Below, one piece after another: positions 18,746 to 27,032 of a stretch of DNA of 64,000 bases. Under the pieces are notes generated by a model that ran no database searches, was not told the origin of the DNA, and saw nothing but the letters and a program-made list of their open reading frames with translations. Source of the stretch: CAKSFT01 sp045544615 (GTDB lineage Bacteria; Bacillota; Clostridia; UBA1381). The stretch lies in the NCBI GenBank assembly GCA_045544615.1, contig JAZPZI010000022.1:1-64000 (forward strand). Reading direction: 5' to 3'. The number at the start of each line of letters is the position of its first letter. Within the stretch, counting starts at the first letter, position 1. Position numbers and translations under genes: made by a program.

Positions 18746-18916
18746 GCGATATGAATTCTTGCGAATTCTCGATATGTGCTTCGCACTCGATATGCCTGAC
18801 GGCTCGATATGTTGCTGACGCAACGAGAATTCATATCATATCAAGTTTGACCGAAGGGAAAACATATCGATTTTACGAAGTAAAAATATCGAGCAGACTT
18901 TAAGTCTGCATATCGA
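18746..18916. repeat. Core-hairpin array with CGATATG core
   Basis: CGATATG occurs at 18747, 18770, 18788 and 18805, each time followed by a different small palindrome (gaattc..gaattc, gtgc-ttc-gcac, gcc-tgac-ggc, gttgc..gcaac). The core then appears inverted (CATATCG) around 18863, 18885 and 18909, with the hairpins attttac-gaa-gtaaaat and gcagact-ttaagtctgc. There is no coding frame. The same design recurs at 40543 and, with another core, at 35852. Confidence 0.75.
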
Positions 18917-18918
18917 CA

Positions 18919-18970
18919 TTTTTTGTCCCTAACTTGACAAAATCATAAAGTTTGATATACAAGGGACAAA
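18919..18970. repeat. Inverted repeat with 29-nt unit shared with 19187
   Basis: The 29 nt at 18919-18947 (starting ttttttgtccctaacttgac) are repeated exactly at 19187-19215. Here they are closed by an inverted arm, agggacaaaaa, at 18961. Confidence 0.7.
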
Positions 18971-19110
18971 AAGCCTTCCCCTTGAGGGGAAGGTGTCAGC
19001 GATAGCTGACGGATGAGGTGGAAAAAATAACGATTGCTACGCAATCTACACCTCACCACCGCCTACGGCGGAGCCTCTCCTCAAGGAGAAGCCTTTGGAA
19101 AGGCGTTTTA
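18971..19110. repeat. Palindrome-rich intergenic element
   Basis: A string of inverted repeats: ccttcccctt-gaggggaagg, gtcagc-gatagctgac, gattgc-tacgcaatc, and ccgccta-cggcgg, ending in gaggcttctcc-like arms. A palindromic string of this kind in gut Firmicutes suggests a dispersed MITE-like element; I cannot define exact ends. Confidence 0.5.
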
Positions 19111-19186
19111 ATCGTATGAATTTATCGGCGGTTTTGAAAAGCGCCGATAAAAAGTGCCGACAAAAAGTGCCGACAAACCATTAAAT

Positions 19187-19215
19187 TTTTTTGTCCCTAA
19201 CTTGACAAAATCATA
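19187..19215. repeat. Second exact copy of the 29-nt repeat
   Basis: Identical to 18919-18947. It is preceded by two tandem aaaaagtgccgac units (19150-19175). Confidence 0.7.
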
Positions 19216-19221
19216 CCCAAC

Positions 19222-19410
19222 GGCATACATCGGTACGCCGAGTGGCTAAATCCCTTCGTTATGAGCATTTTTTACCTCTCTTTACACGAAATATTTAGGA
19301 AAAATCGATTCAGAACGGACTAACTTTGCCCAAGCTTCGCTTGGGGTTACCCGAAGGCGTACATCAGTACGCCGAGTGGCTAAGTTTGTTTGTTATGGAC
19401 TATTTTTACA
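19222..19410. repeat. Two diverged copies of a 'GTACGCCGAGTGGCTAA' repeat
   Basis: Copies at ~19222-19276 and ~19343-19408 share the small palindrome ggc(a/g)tacatc(g/a)gtacgcc, then gagtggctaa, and end in tttttac. The second copy overlaps the stop codon of the gene at 19406, as repeat B does at rsmA. No gene is seen between 18634 and 19405. Confidence 0.55.
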
Positions 19411-19840
19411 AATATTTCCTCAGGTCCTTTTCGAAATCTTCCTCTGTCCTTATAATCTTTTTCGCCATATCCTGGGCAACAGGCTCGGCTTCGTTATATT
19501 GATTGATATACTTGTTGAGGCTCTTTATACCCATGTGACAACCGTCGGTCATGAGCTCGGCAACTGTGTGGTAGCTGTCCTCCATCATCATTTTAATGCT
19601 GGTTTTCATGGTAGACATACTTTTTGCTATCATTTTTGGCTCTTCGCCTTTTAAGCCACGTTCGTTCAGGATTCTCTCCATCTCGTCCTTTAGTTCCTCG
19701 TGCATATCACGGTATTTTTGCAACATATCATAAAGGCTGCCGTTTTCGGTCTTCTCGAGAACATCATCGATGGATGCTATCCCCATTTTCACACCCTGGT
19801 CGCACTCTTTTAAAAGCTCTCTTGTATCATCATTTACCAT
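19406..19840 (-). CDS. Predicted four-helix-bundle protein of unknown function
   Basis: 144 residues, soluble, almost wholly helical by composition, with heptad-like Leu/Ile/Met spacing and many Glu/Lys. It has no signal peptide or cysteine motif. The general look is that of ferritin-like helical bundles such as DUF2383, but metal-binding Glu/His pairs are not clear, so I leave it unnamed. AAAAGGAG lies 10 nt before the ATG. It is transcribed alone, with its own upstream gap after the secG terminator. Confidence 0.6.
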   Translation of the reverse strand: MVNDDTRELLKECDQGVKMGIASIDDVLEKTENGSLYDMLQKYRDMHEELKDEMERILNERGLKGEEPKMIAKSMSTMKTSIKMMMEDSYHTVAELMTDGCHMGIKSLNKYINQYNEAEPVAQDMAKKIIRTEEDFEKDLRKYL

Positions 19841-19892
19841 TTGAATCTCTCCTTTTTTCTTTTTATTATGCGGGATTCAAGTGATTATTATA

Positions 19893-19924
19893 CAAAAAAA
19901 ATCCCGTATCTTTCGATACGGGAT
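19893..19924 (-). terminator. secG terminator
   Basis: Minus-strand ATCCCGTATC-GAAA-GATACGGGAT followed by TTTTTTT. Confidence 0.9.
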
Positions 19925-19936
19925 TTCCTGATTTTC

Positions 19937-20179
19937 TTATTTTGAAATATAAATCAAAGCTATTGTTGTAATAAGGAACAATATAGCCAAAACAGTAGTC
20001 ATCTTAGAAAAGAGAGCTGCCTTTGTACGACCTGTGTTTCTGCTGAAGAATGAATCTCCAACCTCAGGTGCACTTCCTGCGATACCCTTCATACCAGGGT
20101 CCTTGCCCTCCTGAAGAAGAACAACTGCGATAAGCAATACACATACTACAATGTGAAGAACTGTAAACAAAGTACTCAT
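19937..20179 (-). CDS. secG: Preprotein translocase subunit SecG
   Basis: 80 residues with two membrane helices (~3-23 and ~55-77) joined by a short loop with GKDPGMKGIAGSA and FFSRNTGRTKAALFSKMT, the standard SecG pattern. It stimulates SecYEG-mediated export. The ATG at 20179 has AGGAGG 9 nt before it; a TTG seven codons upstream lies in front of that site. Confidence 0.93.
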   Translation of the reverse strand: MSTLFTVLHIVVCVLLIAVVLLQEGKDPGMKGIAGSAPEVGDSFFSRNTGRTKAALFSKMTTVLAILFLITTIALIYISK

Positions 20180-20221
20180 AGTCTTAAACCTCCTATACAT
20201 AACAATATAACATACTAAAGT

Positions 20222-20250
20222 ATTGTATCATAAAATTTTCCGCTTGACAA
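20222..20250 (-). promoter_or_regulatory. secG promoter
   Basis: Minus-strand TTGTCA and TACAAT with a 17-nt spacer, 42 nt before the start codon. Confidence 0.6.
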
Positions 20251-20316
20251 GTTATTTTTAAAAATTTTTCTAAAATTTGAATTTTTTTTGATTTTAGGGT
20301 GTACTAAACCCGAATT

Positions 20317-20328
20317 ATTTGATATAAT
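20317..20328 (+). promoter_or_regulatory. hflX promoter (-10 region)
   Basis: TATAAT at 20323 preceded by TGA, i.e. an extended -10-like element; no convincing -35 is seen. It is 56 nt upstream of hflX. Confidence 0.45.
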
Positions 20329-20383
20329 ATAAACGGGAAAATTTGCCCGCAATCTTTATTATGATAAAAATCGGAGACGTTTT

Positions 20384-21640
20384 ATGAATAATACCGAAGA
20401 AAGACAGGAACGGGTGCTTCTGGCAGGCGTTCATACAGGACGGCTCGACTACCTCGAGGACACCACCGAAGAATCGCTAAAAGAGTTAGAGGGTCTTGCC
20501 GAAACCGCAGGTGCAGAGGTTCTGGGTGTGATACTGCAGAACAAAGCACAGCTTGAGAGCGGAACATATATGGGCGAGGGAAAACTCGAAGAGCTTCGTG
20601 AGGCAGTCATCAATATGGACATCGACTGTGTCGTGTTCGACGATGAGCTATCCCCTATCCAGTTAAAAAACATAACAGATATACTCGGCGTTAAGGTGCT
20701 TGACCGCTCAATGCTGATACTCGATATCTTTGCGATGCGTGCAAAAAGCGGTGAGGGTAAGCTTCAGGTCGAGCTTGCACAGCTTAAATACCGTCTTCCA
20801 CGACTTCGTGGAATGGGTACTGTGATGAGCAGAACAGGTGCCGGCATCGGAACAAGAGGTCCGGGTGAGACCAAGTTAGAGACCGACCGCCGTCATATCC
20901 ACAAGCGTATCTCGGCACTCGAGGCAGAAATAAAGGAACTCAAAAAACACCGTGAGTTATTGCGCTCACGCAGAAAAAAGGACGGTGTCATAACCGCCGC
21001 ACTTGTCGGCTACACAAATGCCGGCAAATCCACACTTTTGAATATGCTGACCGATGCAGGCGTTTTTGCCGAGGATAAGCTTTTTGCAACGCTCGATACA
21101 ACATCCCGTGCAATAACGCTCGAGGATAACCGCAAAATCCTTTTAGTCGATACCGTCGGGTTTATAAGAAAGCTTCCGCATCACCTGATCGAAGCCTTCA
21201 AATCGACACTCGAAGAAGCGGTTGTTGCAGATGTGCTCCTGCATGTTACCGACGTTTCAAACCCCGAATTTGAAAACCACATCAAGGTGGTTGAGGGCGT
21301 ACTCTCGGATATCGGTGCAACAGGCAAGCCTGTTATTAACCTATACAACAAAGCCGATATGGCAGAGGGAGTTATCCCCACAAAGAGCGGAGTTTTCATC
21401 TCTGCAAAAACGGGAGCGGGTACCGACGAGTTCTTGAAAGTCCTTGCCGATACCGCACCGGGCAAAAAGCAGGAAATTACTGTTTTGATACCCTACTCAA
21501 AGGGCGATATCGTAAACAGTCTTCATAATAACCAAAAGGTCTTGTCGGAGGAATACACAGGCGAGGGCACAAAAATGACCCTGCTTGCCGATAAGATTAC
21601 CTATAATAATCTGAGGGAATTTATAGTAGGCGGTGATTGA
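20384..21640 (+). CDS. hflX: Ribosome-associated GTPase HflX
   Basis: A GTPase that splits stalled or heat-damaged 70S ribosomes. 418 residues. The N-terminal HflX domain (ETAGAEVLGVILQNK) is followed by the Gly-rich linker TGAGIGTRGPGETKLETDRR and the G domain with GYTNAGKSTLL (P-loop, ~210), DTVGFI (G3) and NLYNKADM (G4). It overlaps the next gene by 8 nt, so the two are translationally coupled. Confidence 0.95.
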   Translation: MNNTEERQERVLLAGVHTGRLDYLEDTTEESLKELEGLAETAGAEVLGVILQNKAQLESGTYMGEGKLEELREAVINMDIDCVVFDDELSPIQLKNITDILGVKVLDRSMLILDIFAMRAKSGEGKLQVELAQLKYRLPRLRGMGTVMSRTGAGIGTRGPGETKLETDRRHIHKRISALEAEIKELKKHRELLRSRRKKDGVITAALVGYTNAGKSTLLNMLTDAGVFAEDKLFATLDTTSRAITLEDNRKILLVDTVGFIRKLPHHLIEAFKSTLEEAVVADVLLHVTDVSNPEFENHIKVVEGVLSDIGATGKPVINLYNKADMAEGVIPTKSGVFISAKTGAGTDEFLKVLADTAPGKKQEITVLIPYSKGDIVNSLHNNQKVLSEEYTGEGTKMTLLADKITYNNLREFIVGGD

Positions 21641-22277
21641 TATTTCTAAAAAAATCAGCTATAAAACTGTCTGGGGACACACAGAAACACTGTTGGTCGA
21701 GAAAAAATCCAAGTTTATAGCCAATGTTTTCCCGACAGATAACGAGGAGGATGCACTCATGCATCTTGCCGAGATAAAGAAAAAATATTCCGATGCAACT
21801 CACAATGTCTATGCCTATGTGATTGACGAGAACAACATCTTCCGCTATTCGGATGACGGTGAGCCGGGCGGTACTGCCGGTATGCCTGTTTTAGACACTA
21901 TCCGGAAAGAAGGACTTGTCGATGTTTTAGTCGTTGTTACCCGATACTTCGGTGGCACACTTCTCGGCACAGGCGGACTTGTCCACGCATACAGTGCCAG
22001 TGCAAAGCAGGGTTTAACCGATGCAGGCATTATAACCCGCATCCTCTGCAATGTAGTCGAGATAAAAACCGACTATAACCTGTCGGGCAAGGTACAGTAT
22101 AAAATCGCATCCGAAAACTATATCCTTGAGGATACCATATATGATAACGAAGTGACCTTTAAGGTCTGCTGTAAAATCGAGGACACGCAAAAGTTTATCG
22201 ATGAAGTTATTGACATCACAAACGGCAAGGCACGCTGCCTGGTCGAGCCTGAGCCAAAATACATAGATGTCAAGTAA
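21633..22277 (+). CDS. YigZ/IMPACT-family protein
   Basis: 214 residues. The N-terminal UPF0029/IMPACT domain shows VEKKSKFIANVFP, THNVYAYV and FRYSDDGEPGGTAGMP, followed by RYFGGTLLGTGGL; the C-terminal domain is the ferredoxin-like DUF1949 half. Homologues are linked to ribosome or translation control, but the bacterial role is unsettled. It starts at GTG inside the hflX end, with GGCGG-type pairing only, consistent with coupling. Confidence 0.88.
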   Translation: MIDISKKISYKTVWGHTETLLVEKKSKFIANVFPTDNEEDALMHLAEIKKKYSDATHNVYAYVIDENNIFRYSDDGEPGGTAGMPVLDTIRKEGLVDVLVVVTRYFGGTLLGTGGLVHAYSASAKQGLTDAGIITRILCNVVEIKTDYNLSGKVQYKIASENYILEDTIYDNEVTFKVCCKIEDTQKFIDEVIDITNGKARCLVEPEPKYIDVK

Positions 22278-22293
22278 GAAAGGACTGATATAT

Positions 22294-22821
22294 ATGAAAA
22301 AATTCGCAATACTTCTGCTGCTGGCATCTGTGATTTCTGCCTGTACACCGCAAAATGTACCAGAAACTCCCGACACGCCTGATGTACCTGCACCGGAGGC
22401 AATCCGCCACGAGCTTTTAGATGAGCTTGATGCCTCGGAATACAATGTTTTTTCGGAGAATATGTTTGACTTTGATTCTGACGGCGAAGATGATACCGTA
22501 ACGCTCTGGACAAATGCCGAGGTTGTAGACGGTGAGTTTATGTATGACGACGGTCAGCACTGGAAGCTCACAGTCGAAACGGCAAACGGATTTTTCGACC
22601 TCTATGACGAGTATGTTCAGTTGGGTGCTGCAGAAATTGATATCGGCGAATTCTATAACGAAAAGCCCGAAGCTGTAATAATCCTCACCCTGACAACGGG
22701 GGCAGGAAAGAGCATAACCCACTATGTATTCAAAGACGGAGTATTCCTTGAAGAACAGGCTTACTCAACCGATGACTACGCAGAGGGCGGCACAAATATT
22801 GTAATTTCATCACACACATAA
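22294..22821 (+). CDS. Lipoprotein with Ca-loop-like DxDxDG motif
   Basis: 175 residues. The signal sequence KKFAILLLLASVISAC ends in a lipobox with the anchoring Cys at ~17, followed by a Pro-rich spacer (QNVPETPDTPDVPAPE). The mature part contains FDFDSDGEDDTVTLW, an FG-GAP/VCBS-like calcium loop, with a beta-rich remainder. The function is unknown. The ATG at 22294 has GAAAGGA 9 nt upstream; the longer frame from 22267 starts inside yigZ. It sits between yigZ and trxA. Confidence 0.72.
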   Translation: MKKFAILLLLASVISACTPQNVPETPDTPDVPAPEAIRHELLDELDASEYNVFSENMFDFDSDGEDDTVTLWTNAEVVDGEFMYDDGQHWKLTVETANGFFDLYDEYVQLGAAEIDIGEFYNEKPEAVIILTLTTGAGKSITHYVFKDGVFLEEQAYSTDDYAEGGTNIVISSHT

Positions 22822-22840
22822 AAGAAAGGAAGAATTGATT

Positions 22841-23158
22841 ATGGCAAAGAATTTAACAAAAGCAGATTTCGAACGCGAAGTATTGTTAAAAGAAGGTCTC
22901 GCCCTTGTAGATTTCTGGGCATCCTGGTGCGGTCCCTGCAGAATGGTCTCCCCGATTATCGACCAGCTCTCGGAAGAATATGCAGGTAAAGTTGACATTT
23001 GCAAGGTAAATGTTGACGAAGAATCGGCTCTTGCATCTGAATATGCAGTCGTTTCAATCCCGACAATTATAATATTCAAAAACGGAAAACCTGTTGAAAA
23101 GGTTGTAGGTGTCCGCTCTTTTGACGACTTCTGCGACATAATCGACGCACACTTATAA
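22841..23158 (+). CDS. trxA: Thioredoxin
   Basis: A 105-residue cytosolic disulfide reductant with the classic FWASWCGPCRMVSP active site near residues 25-38 and the cis-Pro loop VSIPTIIIFKNG. ATG 22841 is preceded by GAAAGGAAG. It closes the group hflX-yigZ-lipoprotein-trxA. Confidence 0.95.
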   Translation: MAKNLTKADFEREVLLKEGLALVDFWASWCGPCRMVSPIIDQLSEEYAGKVDICKVNVDEESALASEYAVVSIPTIIIFKNGKPVEKVVGVRSFDDFCDIIDAHL

Positions 23159-23166
23159 TCACCGAC

Positions 23167-23191
23167 GGCTTGCCCTTTTTATGGGCAAGCC
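23167..23191 (+). terminator. Hairpin after trxA, weak terminator
   Basis: GGCTTGCCC and GGGCAAGCC form a 9-bp stem with a U-rich loop, but no U run follows, so termination is uncertain. Confidence 0.4.
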
Positions 23192-23200
23192 CCAGTTATT

Positions 23201-23300
23201 TATGCACATTTTGCATATATAGGCACTTTTATGCATCATTTTTGTATAAATAATGAATATTTATGTAAAATATCAAATATTTCTTGCATTTTTATGCAAA
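23201..23300. promoter_or_regulatory. Array of ArgR-like ARG boxes
   Basis: Four imperfect palindromes of the TNTGAATWWWWATTCANW type lie at ~23201 (tatgcacattttgcatat), ~23229 (tatgcatcatttttgtat), 23252-23269 (aatgaatatttatgtaaa) and 23284-23299 (ttgcatttttatgcaa). The last covers the -35 of the argD promoter. The placement fits arginine-responsive ArgR repression of the operon downstream. Confidence 0.7.
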
Positions 23301-23312
23301 TAGTTGTATAAT
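23284..23312 (+). promoter_or_regulatory. Promoter of the arg operon
   Basis: TTGCAT and TATAAT with a 17-nt spacer, 32 nt before the argD ATG. The -35 lies inside the fourth ARG box. Confidence 0.75.
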
Positions 23313-23343
23313 AGAAAAATACTTGGCAAAAAGGATGATGAAG

Positions 23344-24534
23344 ATGATAGATAACATTAAAGCACTCGACAAAAAATACTATATGAACACCTTTGGCGAC
23401 CGCCTTCCTGTAGCATTTGAGCGTGGCGAAGGCATCAAGCTATACTCGACAGAGGGAAAGGAATACTACGACTTTTTAGGCGGTATTGCGGTAAACTCAC
23501 TCGGCCACTCACACCCGAAGTTCATATCAGCCTTAAAGGCACAGCTTGACAAGGTTATCCACACATCAAATCTTTATTACATAGAAAATCAGGCAAAGCT
23601 TGCCCGGAAGCTATGCGAGCACTCATCGGCAGACAAGGTTTTCTTCTGCTCGACAGGTGCCGAGGCAAACGAGGGTGCACTAAAGCTTGCAAAGATATAT
23701 TTTTATAAAAAAGGCATTGAAAAATACGAGGTAATCTCGCTCGATAAATCCTTCCACGGAAGAACAATCGCAACGGTTGCGGCAACCGGTCAGGAAAAAT
23801 ACCAGAAGCCTTACCGTCCGCTGCCACCAGGATTTATCCAGGTCGAGCCCGATAACATCGACGCAATCAAGGCTGCCATAACCGACAAAACCGCAGCGAT
23901 TATGATTGAGCTTATCCAGGGCGAGAGCGGTGTTCATCCGATGAGCCCAGAATATGTGAAAAAGCTCCGTGCGATTTGTGACGAAAAGGAAATCCTGCTC
24001 ATCTTTGACGAGGTGCAGACAGGTATGGGAAGATGTGGCGAATACTTTGCACATCAGCTCTATGGCGTTGAACCAGACATATTCACCTCGGCAAAGGCAC
24101 TCGGCGGCGGTGTTCCGATCGGTGCGGTCTGTGCAAAGGATTTCGTAGCAGAGAGCTTCTCACCGGGAGACCACGGCTCAACATTTGGCGGAAACCCGCT
24201 TGCAACCGCAGCAGGAAACGCCGTATTCGATATCTATGAAGAAGAAAATTTAGTTGAAAACTCAAAAGCAATGGGTAAGTACTTTAAATCAAAGCTCAAT
24301 GCTCTTATGGAAAAATACCCCGAAAAGATTTCCGAGGTAAGAGGCGAAGGCCTGCTCGTCGGTGCAGAACTCAATGCCGACATAGCAAAGGCGGTATTTA
24401 CAGGGCTTTTCGATTTAGGCTATCTGACAAGCCTTTGCGGAAACGCCTTGCGTTTGGCGCCTCCGCTTATCATTCAAAAAACCGATATTGACGGCTTCAT
24501 CTCGGCACTCGAAAAGGTTTTGAACGAAAACTGA
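23344..24534 (+). CDS. argD: Acetylornithine aminotransferase
   Basis: A PLP enzyme converting N-acetylglutamate semialdehyde to N-acetylornithine. About 396 residues of the class III aminotransferase fold. FCSTGAEANEGALKLAK binds the cofactor phosphate, EVQTGMGR holds the PLP-contacting Asp region, and the Schiff-base Lys is in TSAKALGGGVPIGA. The frame extends upstream over the promoter; ATG 23344 lies 9 nt after AAAAAGG and gives the normal N-terminus. First gene of the arg operon. Confidence 0.93.
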   Translation: MIDNIKALDKKYYMNTFGDRLPVAFERGEGIKLYSTEGKEYYDFLGGIAVNSLGHSHPKFISALKAQLDKVIHTSNLYYIENQAKLARKLCEHSSADKVFFCSTGAEANEGALKLAKIYFYKKGIEKYEVISLDKSFHGRTIATVAATGQEKYQKPYRPLPPGFIQVEPDNIDAIKAAITDKTAAIMIELIQGESGVHPMSPEYVKKLRAICDEKEILLIFDEVQTGMGRCGEYFAHQLYGVEPDIFTSAKALGGGVPIGAVCAKDFVAESFSPGDHGSTFGGNPLATAAGNAVFDIYEEENLVENSKAMGKYFKSKLNALMEKYPEKISEVRGEGLLVGAELNADIAKAVFTGLFDLGYLTSLCGNALRLAPPLIIQKTDIDGFISALEKVLNEN

Positions 24535-24555
24535 TTAGCAGAAAGGATTATAACC

Positions 24556-25473
24556 ATGCAGGATTTTATAAGCTTACACGACCTCACAAAGGAGGAGATA
24601 ACCTCTCTTTTGGAGCTTGCAATAAAGCTGAAGGCAGAAACTAAAAAAGGGATTGAACACCACATCTTAAAGGGCAAGACTCTTGGTATGATTTTTACCA
24701 AGTCATCAACAAGAACAAGAGTTTCATTTGAGGTCGGTATGACACAGCTTGGTGGCTATCCGCTTTTCTTGTCGGCAAACGACATCCAGCTCGGCCGTGG
24801 TGAGACAATCTACGATACCGCAAAGGTTTTGGAAAGATACCTGGACGGTATCATGATAAGAACATTTGCACACAGTGATGTTTTGGAGCTTGCAGAGCAC
24901 GCCGACATCCCTGTTATAAATGCTCTGACCGACCTTCTCCACCCCTGTCAGGTGCTTGCAGATTTGCAGACAGTCTATGAGCACAAGGGAACTCTGGAGG
25001 GCTTGAAATTTGCATACATAGGCGACGGAAACAACATGGCGAACTCGATTATGTACGGCTGTGCAAAGATGGGCATTGACTGTGCCATTGCATCTCCAAA
25101 GGGTTATGAGCCTGACGCCGAGGTAACAGAGGGTGCAAAGGCCGATGCAAAGAAAAACGGTTCGGCACTCATCGTAACCGAGGACCCTGTTGAGGCTATA
25201 AAGAATGCAGATATCGTCTACACCGATACATGGGTAAGCATGGGCCAGGAAGCCGAGAAGGCAGAGAGAATCAAGATTTTCATGCCATATCAGGTCGACA
25301 AAAAGCTCTTTGCAAACGCAAAAGCCGATGCAGTATTTATGCACTGCCTGCCTGCATACCGTGGCTATGAGGTTACAGAGGATGTAATCGACGGGCCGAA
25401 CTCGATAATCTTTGACGAAGCAGAAAACAGACTCCATGCGCAAAAAGCGATTATGGCGACTCTGATGGGATAA
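24556..25473 (+). CDS. argF: Ornithine carbamoyltransferase
   Basis: Transfers carbamoyl from carbamoyl phosphate to ornithine, giving citrulline. 305 residues with the carbamoyl-phosphate motif SSTRTRVSFE near residue 54, HPCQVLADL near 130, and the ornithine-site MHCLPAYRG near 262. In arginine operons this is the anabolic enzyme, and the biosynthetic neighbours support that here. Confidence 0.96.
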   Translation: MQDFISLHDLTKEEITSLLELAIKLKAETKKGIEHHILKGKTLGMIFTKSSTRTRVSFEVGMTQLGGYPLFLSANDIQLGRGETIYDTAKVLERYLDGIMIRTFAHSDVLELAEHADIPVINALTDLLHPCQVLADLQTVYEHKGTLEGLKFAYIGDGNNMANSIMYGCAKMGIDCAIASPKGYEPDAEVTEGAKADAKKNGSALIVTEDPVEAIKNADIVYTDTWVSMGQEAEKAERIKIFMPYQVDKKLFANAKADAVFMHCLPAYRGYEVTEDVIDGPNSIIFDEAENRLHAQKAIMATLMG

Positions 25474-25485
25474 GGAGAAAAACTT

Positions 25486-25968
25486 ATGGATGACTACAGC
25501 TCACTTTTCGAGGTCCGCATCGCAACCTATGACGATATCCCCGATATTCTGGATATCACTCACGAGGCGTTTGTAAAATACGCCGAGCTTGCAGGGCTCC
25601 CGACGATTGCGGCACTCGACGAAACATACGAGGATGTCAAGCATGACATCGATACAAAGATTGTACTTATCGCCTTTTCTGACAGCACTCCTGTGGGAAG
25701 TGTCAGAGTTGAGGTTTTTGACGATAACACCGCATACCTTTCACGTTTCGGGGTAAAGCTTACCTCGCAGAATAACGGTATCGGTAAATCTATTATGAAC
25801 CTGGTTGACCGCATCATGATTAAAAAGGGTGTTAAATCAATCGCACTCGATACAGGTGCAAAAATCACCTCACTTATCCGCTTTTACTATGGCAGAGGCT
25901 TCTATATCGACTCGACCGACAAATCAAGAGGCTATGTAAGAGCACACTTAATAAAGGAATATAAATAA
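25486..25968 (+). CDS. GNAT-family acetyltransferase inside the arg operon
   Basis: 160 residues of a GNAT fold. RIATYDDIPDILDITHEAF begins the domain, and FGVKLTSQNNGIGKSIMNL is the acetyl-CoA-binding motif A (Q-x-x-G-I/x-G/K). It ends with FYYGRGFY, the usual motif B. It sits 12 nt after argF and 14 nt before argC, within an operon that shows no argJ or argA, so N-acetylglutamate synthase is a plausible role. That is inference from context only. Confidence 0.75.
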   Translation: MDDYSSLFEVRIATYDDIPDILDITHEAFVKYAELAGLPTIAALDETYEDVKHDIDTKIVLIAFSDSTPVGSVRVEVFDDNTAYLSRFGVKLTSQNNGIGKSIMNLVDRIMIKKGVKSIALDTGAKITSLIRFYYGRGFYIDSTDKSRGYVRAHLIKEYK

Positions 25969-25982
25969 CGGAGGAATATTTT

Positions 25983-27020
25983 ATGATAAAGGTAGCAGTT
26001 TTGGGTGCAACAGGCTATGCAGGCATCGAGCTTGTAAGGCTTTTATCGAACCACCCCGAAGTAAGTCTTGAAATTCTCGGCTCGCAGAGCTTTGCAGGTC
26101 AGAAGATAAGCGAGGTTTATCAGAACTTTGAGCATATCCTCGATAAGGAATGCGAAAAGCTCGACCTTGATAAGGTAAAGGAATGCGATGTGGCATTTAC
26201 CGCTCTTCCACACGGTGCATCAAAGGAAGTCATTCCTGCACTTTTAGCACAGGGCGTTAAGGTTATAGATTTGAGTGGCGACTACCGCTACGATTCAGCA
26301 AAGGTTTATGAAGAATGGTACGGCGAGCCTCATTCATCGCCCGAGCTTTTAGCAGAATCGGTTTACGGACTTTGCGAGCTCCACCGTGATAAGGTAAAAT
26401 CGGCTCGCTTAATCGGTAACCCGGGTTGCTACACCACCTGTTCAATCCTTGGTGCGGCACCGCTTTTGGCATCGGGAATCGGCAACGACAAAAACATCAT
26501 AATCGATGCAAAGTCGGGTGTTACAGGTGCCGGCAGAGGTATTGCTCTTCCATACCATTTCTGCGAATGTACCGAAAACTCAAAGGCGTATAAGATTGCA
26601 ACTCACCGCCATACTTCGGAAATCGAGCAGGAGCTCTCAAACATCGCAGGCAAGGAAATCATGGTTTCCTTTACACCGCATCTTATCCCGCAGAAGCGTG
26701 GAATACTCTCGACAATCTATATAAACCTCAACAAACCTTGCACAACCGAGGAAATCGTTGAGCTTTATAAGGAATACTATAAGGACGAGTTCTTTGTCCG
26801 CATAAAGGACGCCGGAAGCCTCCCCGAAACAAAGCATGTTGCGGGCAGTAACTTCGTTGATATCGGCGTAGTTGTTGATAAGCGTTTGAACCGTGCTGTA
26901 GTTGTAAGTGCACTCGATAATATCGTAAAGGGTGCGGCAGGTCAGGCTGTTCAGAACATGAACCTCATGTTCGGGCTCGACGAGGGCACAGGCTTAAAGC
27001 ACGCCGGATTCTATCTATAA
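25983..27020 (+). CDS. argC: N-acetyl-gamma-glutamyl-phosphate reductase
   Basis: The NADPH-dependent step from N-acetylglutamyl phosphate to the semialdehyde. 345 residues: VLGATGYAGIELVRLL (Rossmann) at the N-terminus, the catalytic Cys in GNPGCYTT at ~148, and the His motif ATHRHTSEIEQ. GGAGG precedes the ATG. Confidence 0.96.
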   Translation: MIKVAVLGATGYAGIELVRLLSNHPEVSLEILGSQSFAGQKISEVYQNFEHILDKECEKLDLDKVKECDVAFTALPHGASKEVIPALLAQGVKVIDLSGDYRYDSAKVYEEWYGEPHSSPELLAESVYGLCELHRDKVKSARLIGNPGCYTTCSILGAAPLLASGIGNDKNIIIDAKSGVTGAGRGIALPYHFCECTENSKAYKIATHRHTSEIEQELSNIAGKEIMVSFTPHLIPQKRGILSTIYINLNKPCTTEEIVELYKEYYKDEFFVRIKDAGSLPETKHVAGSNFVDIGVVVDKRLNRAVVVSALDNIVKGAAGQAVQNMNLMFGLDEGTGLKHAGFYL

Positions 27021-27032
27021 GGAGCAGGAAAA

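Noticed and set aside
18746..18916. Possible CRISPR array
   Set aside because: The repeated word is only 7 nt, the 'spacers' are self-complementary hairpins of varying length, orientation flips midway and no cas gene is present.
24724..25443. 239-residue antisense frame opposite argF
   Set aside because: It lies wholly within argF, has a Cys/Val/Leu-rich composition typical of a reverse-strand shadow, and has no ribosome site.
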